The position numbers and the translations under genes are program-made. Shown here piece after piece: positions 47,103 to 55,491 of a stretch of DNA of 64,000 nucleotides; position 1 is the first letter of the stretch, and every line of letters starts with the position of its first letter. The DNA is from Terrabacter sp. Root181 (GTDB lineage Bacteria; Actinomycetota; Actinomycetes; Actinomycetales; Dermatophilaceae). The notes beneath the pieces are model-generated. The model ran no database searches and was not told the DNA's origin. It worked only from the letters and a program-made list of their open reading frames with translations. Where the stretch lies: assembly GCF_001428505.1 (NCBI RefSeq), contig NZ_LMHU01000001.1:1131812-1195811 (forward strand), read 5' to 3'.

Positions 47103-47166
47103 GCTGGGCGACCGCTGGGCGTTGCCTGCGAAGGGCCTCACAGCCCGTGCCCAGCCAGCACCCAGC
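47103..47166. promoter_or_regulatory. 11-bp-phased heptamer array between lysX and a divergent gene
   Basis: Five heptamers occur in two sets. GCTGGGC at 47103-47109 and 47114-47120 are minus-oriented GCCCAGC with an 11-bp period. TCACAGC, GCCCAGC and ACCCAGC at 47138, 47149 and 47160 have an exact 11-bp period on the plus strand. The array lies 22-87 nt upstream of lysX and 130-193 nt upstream of the FMN gene. The layout recalls PhoP/OmpR-type sites (TCACAGC-N4-TCACAGC in mycobacteria). Confidence 0.55.
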
Positions 47167-47295
47167 GTGGTGCGCGCGGCGGTGCCTCAGGAACCTCTCA
47201 GGTACGCGGTCCACCGTCGCGGGTAGGTCGGGGGTGGACGCGGACGACGCACTGAGCGTCCGGAACGGGCGCCCGGAGCATACGAGACACGGGCC

Positions 47296-48867
47296 GTGCG
47301 ACGGCTCGTCCGATCGGTCGAGGAGGCTGTCGTGGGTCGAAGCAGGTGGGTGGTCGGTGGGGCCGGCGTGGGTGCGGTCGGACTCGCGGCCTGGGACCTC
47401 CTCCAGCGCAAGCACACGATCCTGCGCCGTTACCCCGTGGTCGGGCACCTGCGCTACCTGCTCGAGGACATCCGGCCCGAGCTCCAGCAGTACTTCGTCG
47501 AGCGCGACTGGGACGGCCGCCCGTTCGACCGTGACACGCGGTCGGTCGTCTACGAGCGGGCCAAGGGCATCCACGGAGAGCGCCCCTTCGGCACGGAGCT
47601 CGACGTCAACGAGGTCGGCTACGAGTACCTCGTGCACTCGGCCGCGCCGGCCGACCCTCCCGACGAGCCTGCCCGTGTCGTCGTCGGCGGCCCGGACTGC
47701 TCGAAGCCCTACTCCATGGCCCTGCTCAACGTCTCCGCGATGAGCTTCGGCGCCCTGTCCGCCAACGCGATCCGCGCCCTCAACCGGGGTGCAGCGCTCG
47801 GGGGTTTCGCCCACGACACGGGCGAGGGCGGGTTGTCGCCCTACCACCTCGAGCACGGCGGCGACATCGTCTGGGAGATCGGTACGGGCTACTTCGGCGC
47901 TCGCACCAAGGACGGTGACTTCGACCCGGCGACCTTTTCCGACAAGGCATCGGGGGAGTCCGTCAAGTGCGTGTCCCTCAAGCTGAGCCAGGGCGCCAAG
48001 CCCGGCATCGGTGGTGTGCTGCCCGGCGCGAAGGTGACGAAGGAGATCGCCGACATCCGGCAGGTGCCGCAGGGCGAGAAGTGCGTCAGCCCGTCGAGCC
48101 ACCGGGTCTTCCACACGCCCGTCGAGCTCATCGAGTTCATCGGCCGCATGCGTGAGCTCGCCGGGGGCAAGCCGACCGGCTTCAAGCTCTGCGTCGGGTC
48201 GCGGGTCGACGTCCTCGCGATCTGCAAGGCGATGCTCGAGGTGGGGACGACTCCCGACTTCATCGTCGTCGACGGCTCCGAGGGAGGCACCGGTGCGGCC
48301 CCGCTCGAGTTCGAGGACCACGTCGGGATGCCGCTCACCCACGGCCTCATGACCGTGCACAACGCGCTCGTCGGGGTCGGTCTGCGCGACCGCGTCCGCA
48401 TCGGCGCTAGCGGCAAGGTCGCGGCCGGCAACGACATCGTCAAGCGCGTCATCCAGGGCGCGGACTACACCAACTCGGCCCGCGCGATGATGATGGCGGC
48501 GGGGTGCATCCAGGCCCAGCGCTGCCACACCGACAAGTGCCCGAGCGGCGTCGCGACGCAGAACCCCCGCCGAGCGCGGGCGCTCGACGTCGGCGACAAG
48601 AGCGAGCGCGTCCACCGCTACCAGCAGGCCACCGTCGACGAGGCGATGCGGATCATGGCGGCCATGGGCGTCACCGACCCCTCGCAGCTGTCCCCGCACC
48701 ACCTGCGGCTCAACGTGTCGGCGACCCGCAACCAGTCCTACGCCGCGCTCTACGACTGGCTCGGCCCGGGCCAGCTCGTGGCCGAGCCGCCGCGGGAATG
48801 GGCCCACGACTGGGCGACCGCCAGCGCCGCCCACTTCGGCCCGCGAGCCCGACCCGTGCACCTCTGA
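47296..48867 (+). CDS. FMN-binding glutamate-synthase-like protein
   Basis: A 523-aa protein, N-terminally anchored by one hydrophobic stretch (about 15-33), then the GltS central-domain-like core: LLNVSAMSFGALSANAIRALNRGAALGGFAHDTGEGGLSPYHL, the FMN/substrate barrel VVDGSEGGTGAAPLEF, and GCIQAQRCHTDKCPSGVATQNP, which holds the 3Fe-4S-like Cys cluster. It lacks the N-terminal glutaminase domain, so it cannot use glutamine alone. GTG 47296 is the start. It is followed 52 nt later by poxB. Confidence 0.85.
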   Translation: MRRLVRSVEEAVVGRSRWVVGGAGVGAVGLAAWDLLQRKHTILRRYPVVGHLRYLLEDIRPELQQYFVERDWDGRPFDRDTRSVVYERAKGIHGERPFGTELDVNEVGYEYLVHSAAPADPPDEPARVVVGGPDCSKPYSMALLNVSAMSFGALSANAIRALNRGAALGGFAHDTGEGGLSPYHLEHGGDIVWEIGTGYFGARTKDGDFDPATFSDKASGESVKCVSLKLSQGAKPGIGGVLPGAKVTKEIADIRQVPQGEKCVSPSSHRVFHTPVELIEFIGRMRELAGGKPTGFKLCVGSRVDVLAICKAMLEVGTTPDFIVVDGSEGGTGAAPLEFEDHVGMPLTHGLMTVHNALVGVGLRDRVRIGASGKVAAGNDIVKRVIQGADYTNSARAMMMAAGCIQAQRCHTDKCPSGVATQNPRRARALDVGDKSERVHRYQQATVDEAMRIMAAMGVTDPSQLSPHHLRLNVSATRNQSYAALYDWLGPGQLVAEPPREWAHDWATASAAHFGPRARPVHL

Positions 48868-48919
48868 CCGCCACTCACCGGCTGGCGTTCGCCGCCCGCC
48901 CGCCACGGAAGGACCGTCC

Positions 48920-50641
48920 ATGACCACCGTCGCCGAGCACATCATCACCTCGTTGGCCGACGCAGGCGTGACCCAGGTCTGGGGCGTCGTCGGCGACGCC
49001 CTCAACCCGCTCACCGACGCGATCCGCAGGCAGGAGCGCATCGAGTGGGTCGGCGTGCGCCATGAGGAGGTGGCGGCCTTCGCCGTCAGCGCCCAGGCCC
49101 AGCTGACCGGCACGCTCGGGGTCTGCATGGGCACCGTGGGGCCCGGTTCGATCCACCTGCTCAACGGGCTCTACGACGCGAAGAAGTCGCACGCGCCCGT
49201 GCTCGCCATCTGCGGCCAGGTGCCGAGCCCCGAGATCGGGACCGACTTCTTCCAGGAGGTCGACAACAACGCCCTGTTCGCCGACGTCTCCGTGTGGTCC
49301 CAGACCCTGACGTCGGCCGGACAGCTGCCCTACCTGCTCGAGCAGGCCGTCAACGCGGCCCAGTCGCTGCGTGGCGTCGCCGTGCTGACCCTGCCCGGGG
49401 ACGTCGGTGACCTCTCGCTCGACAAGGGCGTGCGGCCCGCGACGTTCGCACCGACCGGCGTCCCGGCCGCGGCCCCGGATGCCCAGGTGGACGCCGCCGT
49501 CGCCGCCCTCGCGGGAGACGCGCCGGTGACGCTGCTCGTCGGCTGCGGCGCGCGGGAGGCCCGGTCGCAGGTGCTCGAGCTGGCCGACGTCCTCGCCGCG
49601 CCGATGGTGCTGACGCTCAAGGCCAAGGAGGGGCTCGAGCGCGACAACCCGTTCGAGGTGGGCCAGTCAGGGCTCATCGGCAACCCGGCTGCCGCTAAGG
49701 CCATGGACGACTGCGACGTGCTCGTCCTCGTCGGCACCGACTTCCCCTACCGCGACTGGTACCCGACGGGGAAGACGGTGGTCCAGATCGACGCCCGGGG
49801 GGAGCACGTCGGGCGCCGCACGCCGGTGCAGCACGCCCTCGTCGGTGACGCCGCGGCGACCCTGGACCGGCTCGTGCCGCGTCTCGAGCGACGCGCGGAC
49901 CGCGGGCACCTCGAGACGGCCGTCGCGGCATACGGCAGGTGGCGTGATCGGCAGCGGTCGCTACTCGACCCGGGCCACGACCGGACGCTCCTCGGGCGAG
50001 CCCGCGCCGTGCTCGACAACCCCGACGAGCGCATCCGCCCCGAGGCCGTCGCAGCGGCCGTCGACCGGCTGGCGCCCGACACGACGATCTTCACGAGCGA
50101 CACCGGCATGTCGACCGCGTGGCTCGCGCGCTTCGTGACGATGCGCGGCACCCGGCGGCTCGTGGGCTCCTACAACCTCGGCTCGATGGCCAACGCGCTG
50201 CCGATGGCCCTCGGCGCGCAGGCCCTGGACCGCACGCGTCCGGTGGTCGCGTTCGCCGGCGACGGCGGCCTGATGATGCTGCTCGGCGACCTGCGCACGG
50301 CCGTGACGTACCGGCTGCCCGTCGTCGTCGTGGTCTTCGACAACGGCAGGCTCGGCATGGTCAAGCTCGAGCAGGAGCAGGGTGGGCTGCCGGAGTTCGG
50401 GACCGAGCTCGACAACCCCGACCTCGCGGCCGTCGCTGCGGCGATGGGTCTGACGAGCCGCCGAGTCACCGAGCCCGACCAGCTGGACGACGCCGTCGGG
50501 TGGGCTCTGGCCGCCGACGGGCCGGTGCTGCTCGACGTCGTGACGAACCCCGACGAGGTCGCGATCCCGCCGAAGCCCAAGGTCGCCCAGGGCTGGGGCT
50601 TCGCCATCGCGAAGGCCAAGGAGGCCGTGGAGAGCAGGTAG
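48920..50641 (+). CDS. poxB: Thiamine-diphosphate-dependent pyruvate oxidase/dehydrogenase (PoxB-like)
   Basis: A 573-aa TPP enzyme. N-terminal VGDALNPLTDAI and the catalytic Glu of VRHEEVAAF (about residue 50), central domain with FAD-binding features, then the TPP motif GDGGLMML...NGRLGMVKLEQEQ near 450-480. A C-terminal AIAKAKEAV helix resembles the membrane-binding tail of PoxB. PoxB oxidises pyruvate to acetate and CO2, passing electrons to quinone. GTG/ATG is clear (ATG 48920 with GGAAGGACCGTCC). Pyruvate is the likely substrate, but 2-oxo acid decarboxylase is not excluded. Confidence 0.85.
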   Translation: MTTVAEHIITSLADAGVTQVWGVVGDALNPLTDAIRRQERIEWVGVRHEEVAAFAVSAQAQLTGTLGVCMGTVGPGSIHLLNGLYDAKKSHAPVLAICGQVPSPEIGTDFFQEVDNNALFADVSVWSQTLTSAGQLPYLLEQAVNAAQSLRGVAVLTLPGDVGDLSLDKGVRPATFAPTGVPAAAPDAQVDAAVAALAGDAPVTLLVGCGAREARSQVLELADVLAAPMVLTLKAKEGLERDNPFEVGQSGLIGNPAAAKAMDDCDVLVLVGTDFPYRDWYPTGKTVVQIDARGEHVGRRTPVQHALVGDAAATLDRLVPRLERRADRGHLETAVAAYGRWRDRQRSLLDPGHDRTLLGRARAVLDNPDERIRPEAVAAAVDRLAPDTTIFTSDTGMSTAWLARFVTMRGTRRLVGSYNLGSMANALPMALGAQALDRTRPVVAFAGDGGLMMLLGDLRTAVTYRLPVVVVVFDNGRLGMVKLEQEQGGLPEFGTELDNPDLAAVAAAMGLTSRRVTEPDQLDDAVGWALAADGPVLLDVVTNPDEVAIPPKPKVAQGWGFAIAKAKEAVESR

Positions 50642-50643
50642 AC

Positions 50644-51501
50644 GTGTGTCGTCTCTTCGGGATGAGTGCCGGTCGGGCGCGGGTCTCCGCGACCTTCTGG
50701 CTCCTCGACGCGCCCGACAGCCTGACCCGCCAGTCGCACGTCAACCCCGACGGCACCGGTCTCGGCACCTTCGACGAGGCCGGCCGCCCGGTGCTCGAGA
50801 AGCAGCCTCTTGCGGCCTGGCACGACGCCGAGTTCTCGAGCGAGGCGAAGGAGCGGCGGAGTGCGACCTTCGTGGCGCACGTGCGGCACTCGTCCGGCAC
50901 CGCGCCCCGGCCGGAGAACACCCATCCCTTCGAGCTCGACGGCCGCCTCTTCGCGCACAACGGGGTGGTGGAGGGCATGCCGCTCCTGGAGCAGCACCTC
51001 GGCCCGGCGATGGGACGCGTCCGCGGAGACACCGACTCCGAGCGCCTGTTCGCGCTGGTCACCGCCGAGACGGCTGCCGCCGGTGGGGACGTCGGTGCGG
51101 GCATGGAGCGGGCCCTCGGCTGGGTGGCAGAACACCTGCCCGTGTATGCCGTCAACGTCGTCCTCACGACACCGACCGAGCTGTGGGCCTGCCGCTACCC
51201 CGACACGCACGCCCTCTGGCTACTCGACCGCCGTCGACCCGTCGAGGGCCTCGACCACCGCAGCGAGTCCGGCACGCACGTCGTCAGCGACGACCTGGCG
51301 GACGCCCCGTGCGTCGTGGTCGCGAGCGAGCGCCTCGACCAGGACCCGGGGTGGCGGATGCTCGACCCCGGCGTGCTCGTGCGGGTCGGGCCGGACCTGG
51401 CCGTCACGGAGCGCGCCGTCGTCGACCCGGAACCGCGGCACCGGCTCGAGCCGGACGACCTCGGTGCGGCCGCGGCCTCGCAGCGCCCCACCGGGCGGTG
51501 A
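50644..51501 (+). CDS. Class II glutamine amidotransferase domain protein
   Basis: A 285-aa N-terminal-nucleophile protein. The start is fixed by chemistry: GTG 50644 is immediately followed by TGT, giving Cys2 as the nucleophile (VCRLFGMSAGRARVSATFWLL). NPDGTGLGTFD, FVAHVRHSSGTAPRPENTHPFELDGRLFAHNGVVEGM and DTDSERLFALV are the Gln-binding signature of class II GATases. It begins 2 nt after poxB, so coexpression is likely. It lacks a synthetase domain, resembling EgtC/YafJ-like proteins; its partner is unknown. Confidence 0.83.
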   Translation: MCRLFGMSAGRARVSATFWLLDAPDSLTRQSHVNPDGTGLGTFDEAGRPVLEKQPLAAWHDAEFSSEAKERRSATFVAHVRHSSGTAPRPENTHPFELDGRLFAHNGVVEGMPLLEQHLGPAMGRVRGDTDSERLFALVTAETAAAGGDVGAGMERALGWVAEHLPVYAVNVVLTTPTELWACRYPDTHALWLLDRRRPVEGLDHRSESGTHVVSDDLADAPCVVVASERLDQDPGWRMLDPGVLVRVGPDLAVTERAVVDPEPRHRLEPDDLGAAAASQRPTGR

Positions 51502-51669
51502 GGCTCAGCCGGCGTCGACGACGCGGCGGACCAGGTCGGTCCACGTGGCGACCCCGCGGTCTTCGGCCGCCTCGCGGACGCGCTCGGCGCCCTCGTCGAC
51601 CACCAGCCCGCCGCCTGACCGCACCCCGGCACACCGCCTCGTCGTCGGCACCCGCCGACCACCCGCTGG

Positions 51670-51700
51670 GCTGGGCCCGGACCGAACGTCCGGGCCCAGC
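51670..51700. terminator. Strong bidirectional 13-bp hairpin
   Basis: GCTGGGCCCGGAC (51670-51682) pairs perfectly with GTCCGGGCCCAGC (51688-51700) around a 5-nt loop. It lies between the amidotransferase stop (51501) and the convergent ohrR stop (51760). No T-tract follows. A bidirectional terminator role fits the position. Confidence 0.65.
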
Positions 51701-51759
51701 GCCATACCCGGGCGGCCGTCGGAAGGCGCGCGTCGCTGCGCCGGGGACCGGTGCGTGTC

Positions 51760-52278
51760 TCAGTCGGCTGGGGTCGTCGCGGCGATGACGCGGGTCAGCG
51801 AGCCGTGCAGCGCCTCGAGGTCCTCGATGCGCAGGCCGAGCCGTTCGACGATCTGTGGCGGCACCTCGAGCGCCTGCTCGCGCAGGCGCCTGCCGCGCTC
51901 CGTCAGGGTGATGGCGAGAGCACGCTCGTCGTCGGGGTGTCGGTCGCGCGTCACGAGACCCGCGGCCTCCAGACGCTTGAGCAGGGGGGAGAGCGTGGCG
52001 GGTTCGAGGCTGATCAGCCGGCCGATCTCGCGGACGGTGAGGGGGGACCGCTCCCACAGGGCGAGCATGACGAGGTACTGCGGGTGGGTGAGCCCGAGCG
52101 GCTCGAGCACCGGTCGGTAGAGACCGATGACGTTGCGCGCGGCCACGGCGAGGGCGAAGCAGACCTGCTGGTCGAGCTTGAGCAGGTCGTCGGGCGAGAC
52201 GGTCGGCGCGTCGTGGGAGCGGGTGACCGGGCGGCGTGACGGTCGGATGCCGGTAGGGGTGCTGGCGCTGCGGGTCAT
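51760..52278 (-). CDS. ohrR: OhrR-type MarR-family redox repressor
   Basis: A 172-aa winged-helix regulator. LDQQVCFALAVAARNVIGLYRPVLEPLGLTHPQYLVMLALWE is the OhrR signature, with the peroxidatic Cys at residue 40. The usual TYPQY is THPQY here, so one of the conserved hydrogen-bonding Tyr is His. HTH: LEPATLSPLLKRLEAAGLV. Such repressors are oxidised by organic hydroperoxides and release an ohr promoter, but no ohr gene is seen here. A double palindrome (52310-52335) precedes it on the shared divergent promoter. Confidence 0.85.
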   Translation of the reverse strand: MTRSASTPTGIRPSRRPVTRSHDAPTVSPDDLLKLDQQVCFALAVAARNVIGLYRPVLEPLGLTHPQYLVMLALWERSPLTVREIGRLISLEPATLSPLLKRLEAAGLVTRDRHPDDERALAITLTERGRRLREQALEVPPQIVERLGLRIEDLEALHGSLTRVIAATTPAD

Positions 52279-52309
52279 CGGGCCTCGTCCTCGGGGTCGC
52301 GGGATCTGT

Positions 52310-52335
52310 GTACACTAACAGTTAGTGCACTAACT
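52310..52335. promoter_or_regulatory. Overlapping palindromes, OhrR/MarR operator candidate
   Basis: A 21-bp imperfect palindrome spans 52310-52330 (arms GTACACTAAC and GTTAGTGCAC around one base, one mismatch). A perfect 16-bp palindrome AGTTAGTGCACTAACT (52320-52335) overlaps its right half. It sits 32 nt upstream of the ohrR start and 17 nt before the divergent 61-aa gene, so it should control both. Confidence 0.68.
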
Positions 52336-52351
52336 ATCTGGAGGCAGCATC

Positions 52352-52537
52352 GTGTCGTCCTCGAGGCCCCGTGAGGGACTGTCGATCTGGTATCGCATCG
52401 GCTACCGGCTGCGCCTGATCGGCCTGACCGTCTTCGGCCCGGCCCAGCTCGGCGAGGGCAACGACCCCACGGCCCGGCTCGCACGCGAGCGCGCGGCCAA
52501 GGTCGCCGCGGCGCGCGCGGCGCGCGACGCGCACTGA
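52352..52537 (+). CDS. 61-residue basic protein, OhrR-divergent
   Basis: A 61-aa protein from GTG 52352 with GGAGG 7 nt upstream. The core SIWYRIGYRLRLIGLTVFGPAQLGEGNDPTARLARE carries an amphipathic, aromatic helix followed by a basic/Ala-rich tail (AAKVAAARAARDAH). It may be a membrane-peripheral or small stress protein. I recall similar short actinobacterial proteins without known function. Divergence from OhrR suggests peroxide-induced expression. It is followed 100 nt later by another small membrane protein gene. Confidence 0.55.
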   Translation: MSSSRPREGLSIWYRIGYRLRLIGLTVFGPAQLGEGNDPTARLARERAAKVAAARAARDAH

Positions 52538-52637
52538 GCGACCCCACGACCCGCCGACATCCGTTCGCGCGCAACGGGCCTCGCGCCGCGCCGACGGGAG
52601 TACCGTCGGAGGTGACGCATCGGACCCTGGAGGTGCC

Positions 52638-52964
52638 ATGGGTGATCGTGTAGGACTCATCGTCATGCTGGCGGTCGTCGTGATCCTCGTCATCGGTCTG
52701 CTCATCGTCGGACCTCGGCGGTCCCGTAGTGGACGCGATGGGAGCGAGTCCCTCAACAAGCACCGCGACGACACCGAGCAGGCGCGTCGCGACCATCCCG
52801 AGGGTGCCGAGCGGTCCCACCTCGTTGGCAACCCGCCGGTCGACACGATCACGGCCGACGGCTGGGGCGTGGCCCGACCCGGTGAGGGGGCCGAGCCGGA
52901 GGAGCTGCCCGAGGACGTCCACCCCGAGCTCCACGAGGAGCGCGGTCGCCGCCGACGTCACTAG
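52638..52964 (+). CDS. 108-aa single-pass small membrane protein
   Basis: ATG 52638 with CTGGAGGTGCC upstream. Residues 5-26 form one helix (VGLIVMLAVVVILVIGLLIVG). The rest is hydrophilic (RDDTEQARRDHPEGAERSHLVGNPPVDTITADGWGVARP), ending in acidic and basic runs. The cytosolic tail is disordered. It shares no clear family with the 61-aa neighbour. It is convergent with the galactose mutarotase gene (16-nt gap), and function is unknown. Confidence 0.55.
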   Translation: MGDRVGLIVMLAVVVILVIGLLIVGPRRSRSGRDGSESLNKHRDDTEQARRDHPEGAERSHLVGNPPVDTITADGWGVARPGEGAEPEELPEDVHPELHEERGRRRRH

Positions 52965-52980
52965 ACGGCGACGCGGTCGC

Positions 52981-53988
52981 TCAGTCGCGGGTCAGTCGCC
53001 AGGTCGTCGTGCTCGCGTAGGTCTCGCCGGCGCGAAGCACCGTCGAGGGGAAGTGCGCGTGGTTCGGCGCGTCGGGAAACCCCTGCGTCTCCAACGCGAT
53101 TCCGGCTCGAGGGCCGTATGCCGTGCCGGAGGTCCCCACGACCGTGCCGTCGAAGTGGGCCCCGGTGTAGACCTGCACGCCCGGCTGGTCGCTCTCGATC
53201 ACGAGGGTGCGTCCCGACGCGCCGCGCAGCGTCGCGACGTGGCGCAGCCCCGTCCCCCGCACGACGAAGTTGTGGTCGAGGCCCTGGCCGTGGACGAGCT
53301 GCTCGTCGTCCCCGGCGAGAGCGTCACCGAGGCGGGTCGGCCGGCGCAGGTCGAAGGGCGTCCCGGTCACGTCGCGCACCTCGCCGGTCGGCAGCAGCTG
53401 GGCGTCGGTCGGCGTGAAGGCGTCCGCGGACACTGCCAGATCGTGCTCGTCGACAGGGCCTGAGCCCTCGCCGTCGAGGTTGAAGTACGTGTGGTTCGTC
53501 AGGCTCAGCACGGTGGCGCGGTCGGCCGTGGCGCTGTAGTCGATGCGGACGAGGTCGGGCTCGACGCGGTAGGTGACCGTGACGTCGAGGGCACCGGGGA
53601 AGCCCTGGTCGCCGTCAGGGCCGTGCAGCGCGAGGCGCACGTGGCTCGGGCCCTGCTCCTGGACGGTCCACGCGCGACGGTCGAAACCGTCGAGTCCGCC
53701 GTGCAGGGCGTTGTCGCCCTCGTTGGCCGTGATGGTGTGCTCCACGCCGTCGAGCGTGAACCGGGCCCGGGACAGACGGTTGGCGTAGCGTCCGATCGTG
53801 GCGCCGAGGTAGCCGCCGTCGGCGGCGTACGTCATCGGGTCCGCATGTCCCAGAGCGACGTTCGTGTCACCCTCAGCGTCCGTGACGACCAGCCGGCGCA
53901 CCGCGGCGCCGGCCGTCACCACCTCGAGCACCAGGCCGTCGGCGACGAGCTCGATCGAGGTCGGGGTGGTCGGTGCGGACGATGGCAT
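52981..53988 (-). CDS. galM: Aldose 1-epimerase (galactose mutarotase)
   Basis: A 335-aa beta-sandwich protein from ATG 53988 (CAGGAGCCCCGG upstream). GATIGRYANRLSRARF near residue 58, ALHGGLDGFDRRAW, VLSLTNHTYFNLDGEGSG (catalytic His near residue 165) and ALETQGFPDAPNHAHFPS (catalytic Glu near residue 300) are GalM landmarks. It interconverts alpha and beta anomers of hexoses. It has no signal peptide, so it acts in the cytosol. Divergent from the alditol oxidase gene across 226 bp; sugar-acid metabolism may link them. Confidence 0.9.
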   Translation of the reverse strand: MPSSAPTTPTSIELVADGLVLEVVTAGAAVRRLVVTDAEGDTNVALGHADPMTYAADGGYLGATIGRYANRLSRARFTLDGVEHTITANEGDNALHGGLDGFDRRAWTVQEQGPSHVRLALHGPDGDQGFPGALDVTVTYRVEPDLVRIDYSATADRATVLSLTNHTYFNLDGEGSGPVDEHDLAVSADAFTPTDAQLLPTGEVRDVTGTPFDLRRPTRLGDALAGDDEQLVHGQGLDHNFVVRGTGLRHVATLRGASGRTLVIESDQPGVQVYTGAHFDGTVVGTSGTAYGPRAGIALETQGFPDAPNHAHFPSTVLRAGETYASTTTWRLTRD

Positions 53989-54214
53989 CCGGGGCTCCTG
54001 CAGGTGGTCGGCGGTTCGGCTGAGGTAGAAGGTCGACGTCGACCCCGAGGGGCCGCGGCGAGGCGACCCGCGTCGTGGCGAACGTACGACCCGGGCGACG
54101 CCACCGCCCAGAGTGACACGCCCGCGCGTGCCGGTTCGCTGCTCGCCGCGCGACTCGGACGGCGTGACGTGGAATACGTCTGCCCGGCGGGCCGCGAGTG
54201 AGCACAATGGGGCG

Positions 54215-55456
54215 ATGGTCGAGACGAACTGGGCAGGCAGCCATACGTACCGGTCCCGCATCGAGCGGGTGCGCTCGGTCGAGCACCTCCAGGAGGTCGT
54301 CGCTGCGGCACCGCGCGTGCGCGCCCTCGGGTCGCGGCACAGCTTCACCGACCTGACCGACATCACGGACGTCGACGACGGCGTGCTCGTGTCGCTCGAC
54401 GACCTGCCGACCCGGGTGGACGTCGACCCGTCGACCCGCAGGGCCCGAGTGACGGGCCGGGCGGCATACGGCGACGTCGCCACCGCGCTCCAGGCGGAGG
54501 GGTGGGCCCTCGGCAACCTCGCCTCGCTCCCGCACATCTCCGTCGCGGGTGCCGTCGCGACCGGCACGCACGGCTCGGGCATCGGGAACGGCTCTCTCGC
54601 AACGGCCGTCGCCTCGCTCGACCTCGTCGGCCCGGACGGTGAGCTGCGCACGGTCGGCCGCGGGGACACCGACTTCGGCGGCAGCGTCGTCGCTCTCGGT
54701 GCGCTCGGCGTCGTCACCTCGGTCACCCTCGACGTCGAGCCCACCTACGACGTGCGCCAGGAGGTCCGCACCGGGCTGTCCTGGGAGACACTGGCGTCCG
54801 GGCTCGACGCCGTCATCGGCAGCGCCTACAGCGTCAGCCTCTTCACCCGGTGGGGCGACGCCGGCATCGACCAGGTCTGGCTCAAGAGCCGCGGCGACGA
54901 GGCCCCGCCCCGGCCTTTCGGTGCCCCGGCAACGACGACGTTGCACATGTTCGCAGACGGCGACACAGAGGCGGTGACCGTGCAGGGCGGTGTCCCCGGG
55001 CCGTGGCTCGACCGGCTGCCGCACTTCCGAATGGCCTTCACCCCGAGCCGCGGCGAGGAGCTGCAGAGCGAGTACCTCCTGCCGCGCGAGCACGCCCTGA
55101 CCGCGATCGAGCGGATGCGCGGCCTGCGCGAGCGCCTGGCACCGGTGCTCCAGGTCAGCGAGCTGCGCACCGTGGTCGCCGACGACCTCTGGCTGAGCGG
55201 CTCCTACGGCCACGACGTCGTGGCCGTCCACTTCACCTGGAGTCGCGACCAGGAGCGGGTGTATGCCGTCCTGCCGGCGATCGAGGCGGCGCTCCTGCCG
55301 CTCGGGGCGCGTCCGCACTGGGGCAAGTGCTTCGTCGCGGGAGTCGCGGAGCTCGAGCCGCTCTACCCGCGGATGGCCGACTTCCGGGCGCTGCGCGACC
55401 GGGTCGACCCGGACCGGGTCTTCGGCAACACCTTCCTCGAGCGCGTCATCGGCTGA
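54215..55456 (+). CDS. aldO: Alditol oxidase (covalent-FAD, AldO family)
   Basis: A 413-aa VAO-fold flavoprotein. LGSRHSFTDLTD carries His42, the predicted covalent FAD attachment, and HISVAGAVATGTHGSG near residue 105-120 is the PP-loop. The substrate-binding DLWLSGSYGHDVVAVHFTWSRDQE and the C-terminal LEPLYPRMADFRALRDRVDPDRVFGNTFL fit AldO/xylitol-oxidase enzymes, which oxidise polyols to aldoses with O2, giving H2O2. ATG 54215 has a weak ribosome site. It converges with a MarR gene 35 nt away. Confidence 0.87.
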   Translation: MVETNWAGSHTYRSRIERVRSVEHLQEVVAAAPRVRALGSRHSFTDLTDITDVDDGVLVSLDDLPTRVDVDPSTRRARVTGRAAYGDVATALQAEGWALGNLASLPHISVAGAVATGTHGSGIGNGSLATAVASLDLVGPDGELRTVGRGDTDFGGSVVALGALGVVTSVTLDVEPTYDVRQEVRTGLSWETLASGLDAVIGSAYSVSLFTRWGDAGIDQVWLKSRGDEAPPRPFGAPATTTLHMFADGDTEAVTVQGGVPGPWLDRLPHFRMAFTPSRGEELQSEYLLPREHALTAIERMRGLRERLAPVLQVSELRTVVADDLWLSGSYGHDVVAVHFTWSRDQERVYAVLPAIEAALLPLGARPHWGKCFVAGVAELEPLYPRMADFRALRDRVDPDRVFGNTFLERVIG

Positions 55457-55491
55457 CCGCCCCGCGCCCGCGCCCGCCCCCGCGCCGGGGC

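Noticed and set aside
51505..51705. A 66-codon minus-strand frame ending AERVREAAEDRGVATWTDLV
   Set aside because: The tail looks protein-like, but its start lies in the 13-bp hairpin and the first half is Arg/Gly-rich with no homology I can recognise. Possible gene remnant, not supportable.
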